From: Myxococcales bacterium
Lineage (GTDB): Bacteria; Myxococcota_A; Bradymonadia; UBA7976; UBA1532
Reading direction: 5' to 3'
Assembly: GCA_020633555.1 (NCBI GenBank)
Contig: JACKDL010000020.1
Location: 41,164-105,163 of the forward strand
Length of the DNA: 64,000 nt
The notes below the pieces were generated by a model that searched no databases, had not been told where the DNA came from, and was given only the letters and a program-made list of their open reading frames with translations. Position 1 is the first letter of the stretch, and the number at the start of each line of letters is the position of its first letter. The translations under genes were made by a program, and so were the position numbers. Shown here piece by piece: positions 63,419 to 64,000 of this stretch.

Positions 63419-64000
63419 TCAGATGCGCTCGGCGAACCGCGGGATCACCCCCAGGCGGTCGGCGGCGGTGCGGGCGCGGGTGTCGGGGTCGTACATCGCC
63501 TCCACAGACACCCCGGGCCGGTGGAAGTTGCCCGCCGCCGTGGCGCGCAGGGCGTGGATCACCACCACCGTGCTGCGGGGCGGCAGCGGGCCGTAGGCGC
63601 GGAAGTGATCGTCGCGGGCGTCCACGTGGCTGGTGTGCCACACGGGCGCGTCCGCCGCCCAGGCCGGCGTGGCCACCTGGCCCAACCGCCCCGGCTCCAC
63701 GGTCACGCCTGCGGGCAGCGGCTCCTCCAGGGCCACGTGCGGCACCGCCTGCGCGCCGGGGTTGTGCACGGTCAGCCGGCTGAAGACGAGTTGGCCCAGC
63801 GGCACCGCGGCGGGATCCACCGGCTGCCCGTCGGCGTCCAGCCAGGCCCGCTCCACCCGCAGGCCCTGCGCGCCCACCCAGGCGGCCTCGGGCGGCACCA
63901 CGCCGCGGCGGAACACGGTGATCCAGGTGGGGGCGTCGCCGGCCTGCACCGCCACGGGCGCCGCAGCGGTGGCCCAGGTGCGCCCACCGGGCCGGGTGGG
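63419..64000 (-). CDS. Bacterial alpha-2-macroglobulin, C-terminal part cut by window edge
   Basis: The visible 193 residues are the C-terminus of a larger protein whose N-terminal part lies right of 64000; the frame is open to the edge. Text such as VFSRLTVHNPGAQAVPHVALEEPLPAGV, RDDHFRAYGPLPPRST and YDPDTRARTAADRLGVI fits the last domains of YfhM-type alpha-2-macroglobulins. These periplasmic lipoproteins trap proteases and are classically encoded with pbpC, which starts two bases after this stop. Confidence 0.85.
   Translation of the reverse strand, partial: PTRPGGRTWATAAAPVAVQAGDAPTWITVFRRGVVPPEAAWVGAQGLRVERAWLDADGQPVDPAAVPLGQLVFSRLTVHNPGAQAVPHVALEEPLPAGVTVEPGRLGQVATPAWAADAPVWHTSHVDARDDHFRAYGPLPPRSTVVVIHALRATAAGNFHRPGVSVEAMYDPDTRARTAADRLGVIPRFAERI

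Overview
The window is a very GC-rich, densely coded stretch of bacterial chromosome. Gene gaps are nearly all under 300 bases, and many neighbours overlap by 4 bases (GTGA or ATGA). I see no rRNA, tRNA, CRISPR array, insertion sequence, prophage or origin. The protein repertoire points to the Myxococcota (former Deltaproteobacteria): two proteins end in MYXO-CTERM-like tails (a Cys, a hydrophobic helix, then an Arg run), MopE-like Cys/Asp repeats and thrombospondin type 3 repeats are present, a Hanks-type kinase carries a PilZ-like domain, and there are many surface lipoproteins with Asp/Ala/Pro-rich linkers. I cannot place it more narrowly than that.

Layout. 1-3039 (minus): a histidine biosynthesis operon hisG, hisC fused to a HAD phosphatase, and hisB (cut by the window edge), each joined by a 4-base overlap. 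3132-15392: mostly envelope genes: a lipoprotein, a 1166-residue multi-repeat surface protein, a lipoprotein plus S41 protease pair, a DUF3293 protein, a GT39-like membrane glycosyltransferase, an Asp-rich lipoprotein, and a GT2-GH16 fusion. 15531-18352: a tandem duplication of a GNAT acetyltransferase that carried along the 3' end of the upstream PH-like gene. 18454-24699: Uma2 nuclease, M1 aminopeptidase, RecQ helicase and an N-formylglutamate amidohydrolase. 24914-31093: small proteins, an M48 protease operon, an EF-hand protein coupled to a serine beta-lactamase-like hydrolase, and a ferredoxin. 31145-34620: lipoproteins, a His-rich membrane microprotein coupled to a ferritin-like di-iron protein, and a possible leftward small RNA ending at a clear intrinsic terminator.

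34682-38753 holds a TPR protein next to a divergent but catalytically intact Hsp90 (HtpG-like) protein. 38842-42186: a MopE-repeat lipoprotein and a zinc-ribbon/kinase/PilZ protein. 42252-45384 is a self-contained sulfur unit: a perfect 9-base inverted repeat, a near-consensus sigma-54 promoter, two YeeE/YedE half-transporters, an ETHE1-like persulfide dioxygenase, and a sigma-54 activator with no sensor domain. I infer that this activator drives its own operon.

45428-53985: a DUF1338 oxygenase, a lipoprotein, an RnfD/NqrB-like membrane protein fused to Sel1 repeats, two small minus-strand genes divergent from an ABC exporter, formimidoylglutamate deiminase (hutF) and an unknown. 54046-64000: a FabL-type enoyl-ACP reductase coupled to a zinc phospholipase C-like surface protein, a lipoprotein, a small Cys-rich lipoprotein coupled to a very-long-chain acyl-CoA synthetase-like enzyme, a methyltransferase, and the classic pbpC / alpha-2-macroglobulin pair cut by the right edge.

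All identifications are from reading motifs in the translations; none was checked against a database.
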